DNA of 64,000 nucleotides from Eubacteriales bacterium (GTDB lineage Bacteria; Bacillota; Clostridia; Christensenellales; UBA1242): NCBI GenBank assembly GCA_018384735.1, contig JAHAXB010000032.1, positions 1 to 64,000 of the forward strand, read 5' to 3'. Shown piece by piece: positions 54,180 to 63,015 of this stretch (position 1 is its first letter; each line of letters starts with the position of its first letter). The notes under the pieces were generated by a model. It saw only the letters and a program-made list of their open reading frames with translations, ran no database searches and was not told where the DNA came from. The position numbers and the translations under genes were made by a program.

Positions 54180-54767
54180 TTACCACTTCATCCGTTCTTT
54201 GAGCATTGCGACATAATAATCTTGATTGTCACCATATGGATAAATATTACTGCCACCCCAGTAATTATAATCCATACTTTTGTCTTTTAATTCAATCCCA
54301 ACATAGGTTTGTACAAAACCATAACTGCCATCTTTTAATCGTCCATAAACCTCACAGTAAAAAATAAATTTATTATTACCATCATCAGTGATGCAATCAC
54401 TGGCATACCATGTATTCAAATTTTCGTAGCGTAATTGTTGATTAACGACTGTAATTGCGTCTTCCTTGGCCAACTCAATTTTTTCTTCATAAGTACGCGA
54501 GTGATTAGCAACAAAACCGAAATAGACAATACAACTGATTATATTAACAGCCACAACCAAAAGAATAACGGTGATAATCGCTTTGCGGTTAAGTTTCTTG
54601 CGCGGCTTGGGTTGATTCAAATTGCCACCGACAGTCATGACATTACCAAAACTATCTTGCATGCCAATTTCTTGTTGATAGCCTGTGTTTGATAATGGCG
54701 TGCGACAAACTGGACACGCTGCACAAAGACTAGTATCAACTTCGTTACCACATTTTGGACACTTCAT
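54180..54767 (-). CDS. Zinc-ribbon membrane protein
   Basis: 195 residues. An N-terminal zinc ribbon (CPKCGNEV and CPVCRTPL), a linker, a membrane helix (AIITVILLVVAVNIISCIVYFGFVA near residue 85), and an outside domain of about 90 residues rich in Tyr and acidic residues (LNTWYASDCITDDGNNKFIFYCEVYGRLKDGS). No family for the outside domain. AAAGGAG before the ATG. Second in a unit with the 82-residue zinc-ribbon protein. Confidence 0.8.
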   Translation of the reverse strand: MKCPKCGNEVDTSLCAACPVCRTPLSNTGYQQEIGMQDSFGNVMTVGGNLNQPKPRKKLNRKAIITVILLVVAVNIISCIVYFGFVANHSRTYEEKIELAKEDAITVVNQQLRYENLNTWYASDCITDDGNNKFIFYCEVYGRLKDGSYGFVQTYVGIELKDKSMDYNYWGGSNIYPYGDNQDYYVAMLKERMKW

Positions 54768-54778
54768 ATTTTACTCCT

Positions 54779-55027
54779 TTATAAATGCCACGGTTTACCA
54801 TCAAAAATCGCAATCAGTGTCGGAATCCACAACAGAAATCCACCAAAAAACAAATGCAACAAAATACTATGACCGCCGACAACAACACGCCCACCATTCG
54901 TATTTTGATTTTGTACAACAATTTGCGGTTGTTGAAAGTTGTTTTGCGGTCTTAATTGCGTACGGCAATTTGGACAAACCTTATAAATTTCTTCGTCTAC
55001 TTTTTCACCGCAATTCGGACAAAACAT
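54779..55027 (-). CDS. Small zinc-ribbon membrane protein
   Basis: 82 residues: zinc ribbon CPNCGEKV and CPNCRTQL, a Gln/Asn-rich linker, and one or two short membrane helices (LLHLFFGGFLLWIPTLIAIF). AAAGGAGG before the ATG, and a TTGACT-N17-TATATT promoter with operator-like repeats upstream. Probably regulated by the divergent Xre protein. Confidence 0.8.
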   Translation of the reverse strand: MFCPNCGEKVDEEIYKVCPNCRTQLRPQNNFQQPQIVVQNQNTNGGRVVVGGHSILLHLFFGGFLLWIPTLIAIFDGKPWHL

Positions 55028-55055
55028 ATTAATCCTCCTTTGTTTGATACACTTA

Positions 55056-55084
55056 AATATAACCGAATATATTCACATAGTCAA
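55056..55084 (-). promoter_or_regulatory. Promoter of the zinc-ribbon pair
   Basis: TTGACT (55079-55084), 17 bp, TATATT (55056-55061). Leader of about 22 bases with a strong Shine-Dalgarno. The first repeated palindrome lies in the spacer. Confidence 0.7.
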
Positions 55085-55114
55085 CGAATATTTTCGTATA
55101 CCGAATATATTTGG
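55063..55114. promoter_or_regulatory. Three operator-like palindromes between Xre and zinc-ribbon genes
   Basis: Three copies of a 12-bp near-palindrome related to CGAATATATTCG: CGAATATATTCA (55064-55075), CGAATATTTTCG (55085-55096) and CGAATATATTTG (55102-55113). Centres are 21 and 17 bp apart. Site 1 sits between -35 and -10 of the zinc-ribbon promoter, site 2 beside its -35, and site 3 upstream of the Xre -10. They are good candidates for Xre binding. Confidence 0.65.
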
Positions 55115-55149
55115 CTATTTCTCTAATAATAATTTGCGATAATATGGCA

Positions 55150-55392
55150 ATGACAACTTGTGAAGCAGTAGCAATTAGAGTTAAGGATTTACTTGAGAAA
55201 AATCACATTTCGCAATATGCCCTTTGTAAAAAAATTGCCATTGACCCCAGTAATATTTACAATATTTTATACAAACGTTGCAAAACCGTGACACTTGATA
55301 AAATCTATTTATTAGCGCAAGGATTTGATATGACAGTGCAAGAGTTTATGAATGACCCGGTTTTCAAAATGGACAATATCGACGCGGACTAA
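55150..55392 (+). CDS. Xre-family transcriptional regulator
   Basis: 80 residues, almost only a helix-turn-helix: AIRVKDLLEKNHISQYALCKKIAIDPSNIYNILYKRCKTVTLDKIYLLAQGFDMTVQEF. The second ATG (55150) is preferred over 55144 and 55111 because the TGC-extended GATAAT (55138-55143) ends 6 bases before it, as in the other leaderless genes. Probably represses the divergent zinc-ribbon genes and itself through the three palindromes between them. Confidence 0.85.
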   Translation: MTTCEAVAIRVKDLLEKNHISQYALCKKIAIDPSNIYNILYKRCKTVTLDKIYLLAQGFDMTVQEFMNDPVFKMDNIDAD

Positions 55393-55434
55393 ATCGACAC
55401 TAACAAAGTTTGGCGCGGGCGCATAAAATGGCGT

Positions 55435-57267
55435 ATGTGCGGAATCAATGGCTTTATCAATTTTCATTATCCAAAGTCGCAAGCGTTAAACATTTTAACA
55501 CGCATGAACCACAGTTTGGCGCACCGCGGTGCGGACGACAGTGGCACCTATCATCACAGCAAAGTTTATTTAGGACAACAACGGTTAAGCATTATCGACA
55601 TAAACCGCGGCCATCAACCGATGAGTTACACCCACCAAGGGAAAACTTACACAATTGTTTATAACGGCGAATTGTACAACGCGGACGAATTGCGCGCCCG
55701 CTTAAAACGGTACGGCGTGCGTTTACGAACCAGTTGTGATACCGAATTAGTTTTGAAATTGTTCGCGGTGGAAGGTCCCCGAGCGTTGCACCACCTGAAC
55801 GGAATTTTTGCGTTTGCTGTTTACGAAAAGACCAGTCAACGTTTGTTTTTGGCGCGTGACCCGTTGGGCGTAAAACCGCTGTTTTACAGTTGGCAAAACA
55901 GTGCATTGGCGTTCGCTTCTGAAATTAAAGCCCTGTTCAACCACCCGACCATCAAACCCCGCGTAACCGCGGACGGACTGCGTGAACTGTTTGGGATTGT
56001 GCCGGCGCGTACCCCGGGCAAGACGGTCTACGCGGACATTCAAGAAATTAAGCCCGGCGCCTACACATGGTGGCAGGACGGTGTTTTCACCACCAAGACC
56101 TATTTCAAACTGCAAAGTCGACCCCACACGCAAACTGCCCCACAAACCGTTCAAACCATCAAAACCATGCTGAGCAACATCGTACAAAATCAATTAGTCA
56201 GCGATAAAACGATTGGCTTTATGTTGAGCGGTGGTTTGGATTCCAGTGCGGTAACTGCCTTAGCCGCCCGCGCCGGTCAAAGTTTTCAAACCTTTTCGGT
56301 CGACTATGTGGGCAACGACGACAATTTCAAACCCACGGATTTTTCGCCCAGCCGTGACAATTACTACATCGATTTGGTCGCTAAACAATACCACACCCGC
56401 CACAGTTATCAAGTGTTAAACTCCGCCGACCTGTGCGCCAGTTTGCGTGAAGCGTTAATCGCCCGTGATTACCCCGCCATGGCGGACATCGATAGTTCGT
56501 TGTTACTTTTCTGCCGTGCCATCAAAAAGGAAATTACGGTTTGTTTCAGTGGCGAATTTGCCGACGAAATTTTCTGCGGTTACCCGTGGTTTTATCGTGC
56601 CGACACGGCTAACGCCACCACTTTCCCGTGGGCGATTGATTTAACCATGCGCGAACAAACAGTGGCTAAGCACCTGCGGGCGCGCTTAAAACTTGCGGAG
56701 TTCGTAAACCAAACTTACGCCCATGCGGTAGCCGAGGTCCCCTTGTCCCCTGCGGATAGTCCCGCCGACCGCCAAATGAAAATTTACAGTTACCTGACCA
56801 TGCGTTGGTTCGGACTGAATTTATTGGAGCGTGCCGACCGCATGGCCATGCGTTGTGGCTTGGAAGTACGGGTGCCGTTTACCGACATCAATTTAGTGCA
56901 ATACGTCTACAACATTCCGTGGACGATGAAAAACTACGGCGGACACGAAAAAGGTATCTTGCGTGCAGCGATGTCCGACCTGTTACCCACGGAAATTATT
57001 AACCGCAAAAAATGCCCGTATCCCAAAACTGTGGATCCGGTTTATACTGCTTTAATTGAAGACAAGGTGCGCGCCTTAATTACGGAGGAAAAACATCCCG
57101 TTTGGCAAATCGTGGAGCGCGACTATGTGAACCAAGTTTTGCACGAAACAAACCCTGCGGGAACCCGCCCTTGGTTTGGTCAGTTAATGCAACGCCCGCA
57201 GTATTTGGCGTTCATTTACCAAATTGCGTTATGGCTAACCGAATATCACGTGATTTTGGATTTATAG
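55435..57267 (+). CDS. asnB: Asparagine synthase (glutamine-hydrolysing)
   Basis: 610 residues. MCGINGFI gives Cys2, the glutaminase nucleophile. NHSLAHRGADDSGTYHH and IVYNGELYNADELR are in the N-terminal amidotransferase, and FMLSGGLDSSAVTALAA is the ATP-binding motif of the synthetase part. Makes asparagine from aspartate, ATP and glutamine, or a related amide on a cell-surface polymer. The ATG has no Shine-Dalgarno; CATAAA ends 7 bases upstream. Its stop abuts the stop of the convergent LtaS-like gene. Confidence 0.93.
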   Translation: MCGINGFINFHYPKSQALNILTRMNHSLAHRGADDSGTYHHSKVYLGQQRLSIIDINRGHQPMSYTHQGKTYTIVYNGELYNADELRARLKRYGVRLRTSCDTELVLKLFAVEGPRALHHLNGIFAFAVYEKTSQRLFLARDPLGVKPLFYSWQNSALAFASEIKALFNHPTIKPRVTADGLRELFGIVPARTPGKTVYADIQEIKPGAYTWWQDGVFTTKTYFKLQSRPHTQTAPQTVQTIKTMLSNIVQNQLVSDKTIGFMLSGGLDSSAVTALAARAGQSFQTFSVDYVGNDDNFKPTDFSPSRDNYYIDLVAKQYHTRHSYQVLNSADLCASLREALIARDYPAMADIDSSLLLFCRAIKKEITVCFSGEFADEIFCGYPWFYRADTANATTFPWAIDLTMREQTVAKHLRARLKLAEFVNQTYAHAVAEVPLSPADSPADRQMKIYSYLTMRWFGLNLLERADRMAMRCGLEVRVPFTDINLVQYVYNIPWTMKNYGGHEKGILRAAMSDLLPTEIINRKKCPYPKTVDPVYTALIEDKVRALITEEKHPVWQIVERDYVNQVLHETNPAGTRPWFGQLMQRPQYLAFIYQIALWLTEYHVILDL

Positions 57268-59439
57268 TTAGTCCTCGACTTTACGCAGGTGGTACGCCTT
57301 TGATTTAGCCAAGTCTTTGAAACCATTGCTGTCGTACAACGAAGTATCCAAGAACACCGAAGCGTAAGTGCGGTTGACCAAGGGTGCGACCTGTTCAATT
57401 TGTTCGGGAGTTAATGCGACCCCGTTAAATTCCACGAAATCCAGCGTACGCCACAGTTGCCAATTCACTTTTTTGTCATAGTAAGTAATGCCGCGATAGG
57501 CGTATTGCTTAATGGTTGAACCGTCGGTTTCATCCAAGGCGCCCCAAGTGTAACCACCTAAGTAGCCGACCCCGATGGATTGTTCGGTGCTAAAAATGCT
57601 GTGACCATAAGTTAATTGTTGGTCAGTTTGAATGCCAAACAAACTGCAAGTAGTCGGATAAATATCCATGGTCGAAGTAAAGCGTTGAATCGTGTAACCA
57701 CCGTTGACGCGTTCGTTGGCGGGCTTATGCGCGTTTTGACCTTGGGTTAAAGTGGCGTTAATTTTTTGCTTCGGGTTGTAAACAATCAACGGCGAACGAT
57801 TACCCATCAAGTCGCGCGGATTTTTGTTTTCCGATTCCAAAGCGAACGGATTAACATAGTAATAATGATCGCCGAACATGACAATCGCGGTAGTTTCAAT
57901 CAGTTTACGTCCCAACGGGTCGGTTTCGTCCGTGGTGGTACGCAAATGCTCCAACAAGGCGCCAAAGCCCAAATCAAAGTTATAGGTACCCGCTAAATAG
58001 TTTTTCGCGGTCAAAACTTCGGTGGCGTTACCGTTAGCCAAAACCGGATAAATTTGTTTCAACGCTTCCCAGTTTTCATTCTTGCTGCCGTCCGCGTTTT
58101 TTTCGCTGAACAAGTACTCAAAGATTTCTGGATAATAATCGCCCAAGTTAAACCGGCTGGCGTTCAACGCGTGCGTAGAAACACTAATCAAGTAACTGTA
58201 AAAATTCTTATCCGCCGGCGCGATTTCGTTCATATTTTCCACAAACAATTCTTTGTCCGAGTTTAAGCCACAGTGCGCGGTATAGTGCGGATTGTCGTAA
58301 TCATTGAAATCGGTAAAACTGTCAAAGCCCAAACGGCTGGTAAAGATTTTTTCGCGTTGGTAACTGCGTCCATCGTAGTTGTGGAACGCTTTGGTTTGGT
58401 AGCCACTGCGTTGGAAAATGTTACCCAGTGAATGCGGAATGGTCACGTTGCCGTAATTGTTCCATAACTCTTTGCCGGATTCGTGCATGCCGGTTTGCGC
58501 AATGTGGTCGGTAAAGCAGGTGCGTTCAATGCTGTAATAACCGTCGACCTCAACACAACTTTGTTTCATGAAAGCATACAGGTTGGGCATGGTCACGGGG
58601 TTAATGGCGGCACGTTCAAAGGTTTCCATTAACACCATAATCAGGTTGTCGCCTTCGCTTAAAGTTTGGTCCTCAGGCAAAGCAAAAGTGTTGGCTTTAA
58701 ATTCTTCGTTCAATTTGACTTTCAGGGTATCGGTCATTTTGGCTTTGACGCCACAAATTTTCAAGAAGTTATCCAAGTAGTAACTGTAACTGCCGAAAGT
58801 ACGTAAACTGGAAACGCGGTTGCTGAAAGTATCGTACAAGAACTTTTCGTTGCTCAAATTGGCGACATAATAGTTGTGACCCTTTTTATAATCGGACAAG
58901 CCCGAATAAGCTAAGGTGTAACTGAAAAAACTGACGAACGCCAACACGCCACAAAAGATGGCTTGCCAAGTGTTTGGGCGCTTGGTCTTGGGCGCACGAC
59001 AAAACATCATGATTAAAATCACGCCAACCACATACACCACAATCAAAGCCACAATCGGCACCAAGAACAAATAGTCAATGTTGACGGCCCCCGCGTTACC
59101 AAATGCCATAATCAAAGTCTTCAAAGTTTCCAACGAAAAAATTTCCATGCATACATCGTACGCGATAATGTTAGAAATTGAGGTGGTCAACTGCCACGCG
59201 AACAACAAGGAACAAAAGATGGTTTGAATCCACTTCTTGCGGATTAAAGCCACCAACGCCGCAATAATTAAAACAATGGACAAACTGAAAACATAGGCCT
59301 TAGGGAAAGCCATTCCCATAATCGCAAACATCATCACTTCCAACAGTACGGATGAGACGACGAACAGCGCCGGGATAAACAGGTAACTGACACGACGGTA
59401 AAATGGCACACGGGCCGTGTCATGCAAGTCCATTTTCAT
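57268..59439 (-). CDS. Sulfatase-family phosphoglycerol transferase (LtaS-like)
   Basis: 723 residues. Five membrane helices in the first 190 residues, then an outside sulfatase-type domain. METFERAAI holds the first metal Glu, RTCFTDHIAQTG the catalytic Thr, and VMFGDHYYYVNPF the Asp-His metal pair, as in LtaS, which polymerises glycerol-phosphate from phosphatidylglycerol. Could be a lipoteichoic acid synthase or a phosphoglycerol/phosphoethanolamine transferase on another glycan. ATG at 59439 chosen; TTGACA-N18-TATACT ends 7 bases upstream. Confidence 0.88.
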   Translation of the reverse strand: MKMDLHDTARVPFYRRVSYLFIPALFVVSSVLLEVMMFAIMGMAFPKAYVFSLSIVLIIAALVALIRKKWIQTIFCSLLFAWQLTTSISNIIAYDVCMEIFSLETLKTLIMAFGNAGAVNIDYLFLVPIVALIVVYVVGVILIMMFCRAPKTKRPNTWQAIFCGVLAFVSFFSYTLAYSGLSDYKKGHNYYVANLSNEKFLYDTFSNRVSSLRTFGSYSYYLDNFLKICGVKAKMTDTLKVKLNEEFKANTFALPEDQTLSEGDNLIMVLMETFERAAINPVTMPNLYAFMKQSCVEVDGYYSIERTCFTDHIAQTGMHESGKELWNNYGNVTIPHSLGNIFQRSGYQTKAFHNYDGRSYQREKIFTSRLGFDSFTDFNDYDNPHYTAHCGLNSDKELFVENMNEIAPADKNFYSYLISVSTHALNASRFNLGDYYPEIFEYLFSEKNADGSKNENWEALKQIYPVLANGNATEVLTAKNYLAGTYNFDLGFGALLEHLRTTTDETDPLGRKLIETTAIVMFGDHYYYVNPFALESENKNPRDLMGNRSPLIVYNPKQKINATLTQGQNAHKPANERVNGGYTIQRFTSTMDIYPTTCSLFGIQTDQQLTYGHSIFSTEQSIGVGYLGGYTWGALDETDGSTIKQYAYRGITYYDKKVNWQLWRTLDFVEFNGVALTPEQIEQVAPLVNRTYASVFLDTSLYDSNGFKDLAKSKAYHLRKVED

Positions 59440-59446
59440 CAAAGTT

Positions 59447-59476
59447 AGTATAGTCTTTTCGCGTGTTTTTTGTCAA
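59447..59476 (-). promoter_or_regulatory. Promoter of the LtaS-like gene
   Basis: Consensus -35 TTGACA (59471-59476), 18 bp, TATACT (59447-59452), ending 7 bases before the ATG. Confidence 0.75.
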
Positions 59477-59492
59477 CGAACACAAAAAAAAT

Positions 59493-60551
59493 TTATGCTT
59501 GGTTTTCGTAGCCGTGTGGGTTTTGCGAATAGAAACGCCATAAATCGCGCGCCATCGCGTCCAAATCGTATTTAGCGTGCCATTCCAAATCTTTGGCAGC
59601 GTGTGCGGGGTCCGCATAGCAGGCCGCAATATCGCCCGCGCGACGGGGTTTGATTTGGTAAGGTATGGTGCGACCGGCCGCGCGCTCAAAGGCGTGTAAC
59701 ACGTCCAAAACACTGTAACCTTGTCCCGTGCCTAAGTTATATGTATAGACACCGGATTGGTTAATTTTGGCGATGGCTTGAATGTGTCCCAAAGCTAAAT
59801 CGCAAACATGGATGTAATCGCGCACGCCCGTGCCGTCCGGCGTGTCATAGTCGTTACCAAAGACTTGCAGGAACGGTAACTTGCCGGTTAAAACTTGGGC
59901 GATGTACGGGGTCAAGTTGTTCGGAATACCTTGCGGGTTTTCCCCAATTAAACCGGACGGATGCGCCCCGACCGGATTGAAATAACGCAAAATGACCGCG
60001 GTCCAGTTTTTATCCGCCGCGCAAATATCGCGCAACATATTTTCAATCATTAACTTGGTGGCGCCGTACGGGTTCGTGGTATGTAACGCGCAATCTTCGG
60101 TCAAAGGCAAATATTCCGGATTACCGTAAACGGTCGCGCTGGACGAAAAGACAATGCGCTTTACGCCGTACGCTTGCATGACCATCAACAACGATAAAGT
60201 CGCATTCAAATTATTTTCGTAATAACGCAAAGGTTGCGCCACACTTTCGCCGACCGCTTTCAAAGCCGCAAAGTGGATAACCCAGTCAATGTGGTGTTTT
60301 TCAAAAATCTGCGCCAACTCCGCACGGTTACGCAAATCGACACGATACCACGGGAAGGTCTTGCCGGTAATTTGGGTCACGCGGTCCAAACTGACGGGCG
60401 AACTGTTGATGAAGTTGTCTACCACCACGATGTCGTAGCCCTGTTGCAAAAGCTCCACGCAGGTGTGACTGCCAATGTAGCCCGCCCCGCCCGTAACCAA
60501 TACGGTACCCTTGCTAATGTTTTTTTGTTCCGTCACCTTTGCTTTTTTCAT
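59493..60551 (-). CDS. galE: UDP-glucose 4-epimerase
   Basis: SDR-fold epimerase joining UDP-glucose and UDP-galactose. LVTGGAGYIGSHTCVELLQQG binds NAD, catalytic Ser/Tyr in VFSSSATVYG and NPYGATKLMIE (YxxxK). 352 residues from the ATG at 60551, chosen over 60587 because TTGCCA-N17-TAAAAT ends 7 bases before it. Supplies UDP-galactose for surface glycans made by neighbouring genes. Confidence 0.95.
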   Translation of the reverse strand: MKKAKVTEQKNISKGTVLVTGGAGYIGSHTCVELLQQGYDIVVVDNFINSSPVSLDRVTQITGKTFPWYRVDLRNRAELAQIFEKHHIDWVIHFAALKAVGESVAQPLRYYENNLNATLSLLMVMQAYGVKRIVFSSSATVYGNPEYLPLTEDCALHTTNPYGATKLMIENMLRDICAADKNWTAVILRYFNPVGAHPSGLIGENPQGIPNNLTPYIAQVLTGKLPFLQVFGNDYDTPDGTGVRDYIHVCDLALGHIQAIAKINQSGVYTYNLGTGQGYSVLDVLHAFERAAGRTIPYQIKPRRAGDIAACYADPAHAAKDLEWHAKYDLDAMARDLWRFYSQNPHGYENQA

Positions 60552-60558
60552 CATTACC

Positions 60559-60587
60559 ATTTTACCCGCCAACCATATCCGTGGCAA
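60559..60587 (-). promoter_or_regulatory. Promoter of galE
   Basis: TTGCCA (60582-60587), 17 bp, TAAAAT (60559-60564), ending 7 bases before the ATG at 60551. Confidence 0.65.
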
Positions 60588-60598
60588 ACAAAAAACAC

Positions 60599-61282
60599 TT
60601 ATTTGTTGGCTTCTGGGTCAGTTTCCAGTGTGGCGTTTTCCGTGGTAACGATGGCACGGCGTTTTTTGAGTACGTGCAAGATAACTTTGGTGATGATTGC
60701 TGCCAAAATTAAAAGCAAGAACACAATCAATAGAATGTCAGTAATCTGTGGGAAAGCATTACAAGCCAGTGTCACAATTCCCCCACATAAAACGTTACCA
60801 GCAATGACAGCGGCACAAATTACCCAGAAATTCAATCCCAACAAGACCGCAAAGCAAGTACCCGTCCAAACACCGGTCAATGGCACAGGGAACGCAACAA
60901 ACAAAAAGACCGCTAAGATTTTTAACCACAAAGTACGACGCGCAGTTTTGCCTTGGTTTTCGGCTTTGATTTTTTCCGAACGTTTGGTGATGTCGCCAAC
61001 CAAAAAGTCCACGATAGTTTTGAAGAACTTTTTGTCTTTCATCCAATTATAAATTGGACGGAACAACAAAGCCACCACGGGTACCACCAAGCAACTACCC
61101 AGCAATGCCCATAAGAATGCTTGCCAAGTAGGTAATGCCGATGAACCCCAAATAGATTCACTCATACCCATTGGAATCGCAACTTTCAATTCAGTAATCG
61201 GCAACATCGCCAAAAACATGGTTCCTAAAATTGAATTACCGCCAAAAAGTTTTACGATAAATTTAGCAACGATTTCCCCCAT
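60599..61282 (-). CDS. Small multidrug export family membrane protein
   Basis: 227 residues with about five membrane helices: MFLAMLPITELKVAIPMGM, WQAFLWALLGSCLVVPVVALLF, ILAVFLFVAFPVPLTGVWTGTCFAVLLGLNFWVICAAVIAGNVLCGGIV. The MLPITELKVAIPMG and FPVPLTGVWTGT blocks match the PF06695 'small multi-drug export' group, whose true role is unsettled. The ATG overlaps the uppS stop as TAATG, so it is coupled to undecaprenyl lipid synthesis. Confidence 0.85.
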   Translation of the reverse strand: MGEIVAKFIVKLFGGNSILGTMFLAMLPITELKVAIPMGMSESIWGSSALPTWQAFLWALLGSCLVVPVVALLFRPIYNWMKDKKFFKTIVDFLVGDITKRSEKIKAENQGKTARRTLWLKILAVFLFVAFPVPLTGVWTGTCFAVLLGLNFWVICAAVIAGNVLCGGIVTLACNAFPQITDILLIVFLLLILAAIITKVILHVLKKRRAIVTTENATLETDPEANK

Positions 61283-61998
61283 TATGCGTCCTCACCTTGA
61301 ATTGTACCAAAACGGCGGTGGCGATTTTGGTATTCTAACAACGCGGTGTACAAATCTTCCGCACCAAATGCCGGCCAATAAATTTTCGGGAAATACAATT
61401 CAGCGTAGGAAACTTGCCACAACATGAAATTGCTTAAACGCTGTTCCCCGCTGGTACGTACCACAAAGTCCAACAACGGTTGGTCATGGGTATACAAATA
61501 TTTTTCCATGGTCGCACGGTCCACGGTCGGTGCGACATGGTCGGTCAACATTTGGTTGACGGCACGCACGATTTCGTCCTGACCACTGTAATTCAAGCCT
61601 AAGTTCAAAATGTATTGCGTTTCATTTTTGGTCGCTTCCATCACGGCACGCGCATTTTTCACTAACGCCGCCGGAAACTTAGTATAATCGCCCATGATGT
61701 TCAAACGCACATGGGGATATTTTTTCACAAAGTTATTGGCTTTCAAATATTCGGTAAAATACTTAAACAAGAAATCCAATTCGCCCTTGGGACGATTCCA
61801 GTTTTCAGTTGAGAAGCAATAGATACTGACATACGGAATATTGTAGTGGTAAAAACATTCTTTAATCACGACATCCAAATTTTTAATTCCGTGTTGATGA
61901 CCCTTGTTACGGGGCCAGCCACGTTCTTTTGCCCAACGACCGTTGCCATCAATAATAAAGCCAATATGCTCGGGCAATTTCTTCAATTCAGTAGTCAT
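61282..61998 (-). CDS. uppS: Undecaprenyl diphosphate synthase
   Basis: cis-Prenyltransferase making the C55 lipid carrier for wall and glycan synthesis. HIGFIIDGNGRWAKERGWPRNKGH holds the catalytic Asp and signature, SIYCFSTENWNRPKGEL follows, and FVVRTSGEQRLSNFMLWQVSYAELYF is the C-terminal signature. The start at 61998 has AAGGAG nine bases upstream. A promoter with a leader of about 50 bases lies upstream, unlike most first genes here. Confidence 0.96.
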   Translation of the reverse strand: MTTELKKLPEHIGFIIDGNGRWAKERGWPRNKGHQHGIKNLDVVIKECFYHYNIPYVSIYCFSTENWNRPKGELDFLFKYFTEYLKANNFVKKYPHVRLNIMGDYTKFPAALVKNARAVMEATKNETQYILNLGLNYSGQDEIVRAVNQMLTDHVAPTVDRATMEKYLYTHDQPLLDFVVRTSGEQRLSNFMLWQVSYAELYFPKIYWPAFGAEDLYTALLEYQNRHRRFGTIQGEDA

Positions 61999-62057
61999 AG
62001 TCAAGTCTCCTTAAAAAACTAGGTACGATTCACGGATTTCGCACTGTCGCTAGTGAA

Positions 62058-62087
62058 AGGTTACCACAAATTACAATTTGCTGACAA
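62058..62087 (-). promoter_or_regulatory. Promoter of uppS
   Basis: TTGTCA (62082-62087), 18 bp, TGG-extended TAACCT (62058-62063), giving a leader of about 50 bases. Confidence 0.5.
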
Positions 62088-62093
62088 GCAACA

Positions 62094-62999
62094 TTATTGT
62101 GCTTGCTGGTCGTCCGGTCGTTTTTTGGCAAATTGCTTTATGATTTCCGGCGTATTTTCGGTTACTTCCGTGTCGTATTCCAACGGGATACCGTAAGTGC
62201 GTTCGTAGCAACGACGCCACGCTTCAAAGTTCGCACTCATTAAATATTCAACATTAGCGCGTTCGTCCAATTCCTTACGTGGATAAATGGGTGGCAAAAT
62301 GTGAATGGTATAGTTACCAAAGTTCACGCGTCCGTTTTCATCCAAACGTTCGGGTTTATCTTCAATCGTAATAAACAAAGGCACAATCGGGCGACGGTAC
62401 TTAGCTGCATAGTGGAAAGCCCCCGGTTTCAACGGACGTGGCTTTTTGTATTCGTGCCACATTGCTTGTTCCGGATAAATTAAGATTGGCCAACGCTTAC
62501 GCAAGAAATATTCCATCGCGTGGTTGAACTTACGCATGACGGACAAATTCAAATTTGCGGGGATGGGTAAGTAACCAGTATTGCGGGCGATGTTGCCCAT
62601 TTTACCTTTCCAGTTATTAAAGTCCGCAGCGACAAATTTCAGGTCATAACCAACCGCAGCACGCACCGCGAAGGAGTCCACCTTGCTAATGTGGTTACAA
62701 GTAACAATGTAACCGCCGAACAAACCAAACAAGTTGGTACGCCCCACCACTTTCAAATTGGTTAAACCGCGGTTAATTTTACGGCAGTATTTTTTTAATT
62801 TGCGAATGTAAAAAAAGTGTTTAATGCGGTCACGATAACGACGGCGCAAGTAGTTAAAAGTTTCATCCACCGGGTCACAACCGTCATAAGTGTTTTCGTT
62901 TTCATCGGTGTTAAATTTACCGACGCGCTCGTATTCTTTTTGTTTTTGTAAGGCGGCTTCAAACTCAGCAGGTGATTCTTTCAGAATGTTGATGTCCAC
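62094..62999 (-). CDS. plsC: PlsC-family acyltransferase
   Basis: 301 residues. VTCNHISKVDSFAVRAA is the HX4D catalytic site and LIYPEQAMWHEYKKPRPLKPGAF the acyl-acceptor motif (PEQ in place of PEG). The N-terminal 75 residues are charged and helical, longer than in short PlsC. Would acylate lysophosphatidic acid or another lipid. The start is GTG at 62999 with AAGGAAA upstream. Follows the GT2 gene with a 16-base gap, same operon. Confidence 0.88.
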   Translation of the reverse strand: MDINILKESPAEFEAALQKQKEYERVGKFNTDENENTYDGCDPVDETFNYLRRRYRDRIKHFFYIRKLKKYCRKINRGLTNLKVVGRTNLFGLFGGYIVTCNHISKVDSFAVRAAVGYDLKFVAADFNNWKGKMGNIARNTGYLPIPANLNLSVMRKFNHAMEYFLRKRWPILIYPEQAMWHEYKKPRPLKPGAFHYAAKYRRPIVPLFITIEDKPERLDENGRVNFGNYTIHILPPIYPRKELDERANVEYLMSANFEAWRRCYERTYGIPLEYDTEVTENTPEIIKQFAKKRPDDQQAQ

Positions 63000-63015
63000 G
63001 ACAAGTTAGTTTCCT

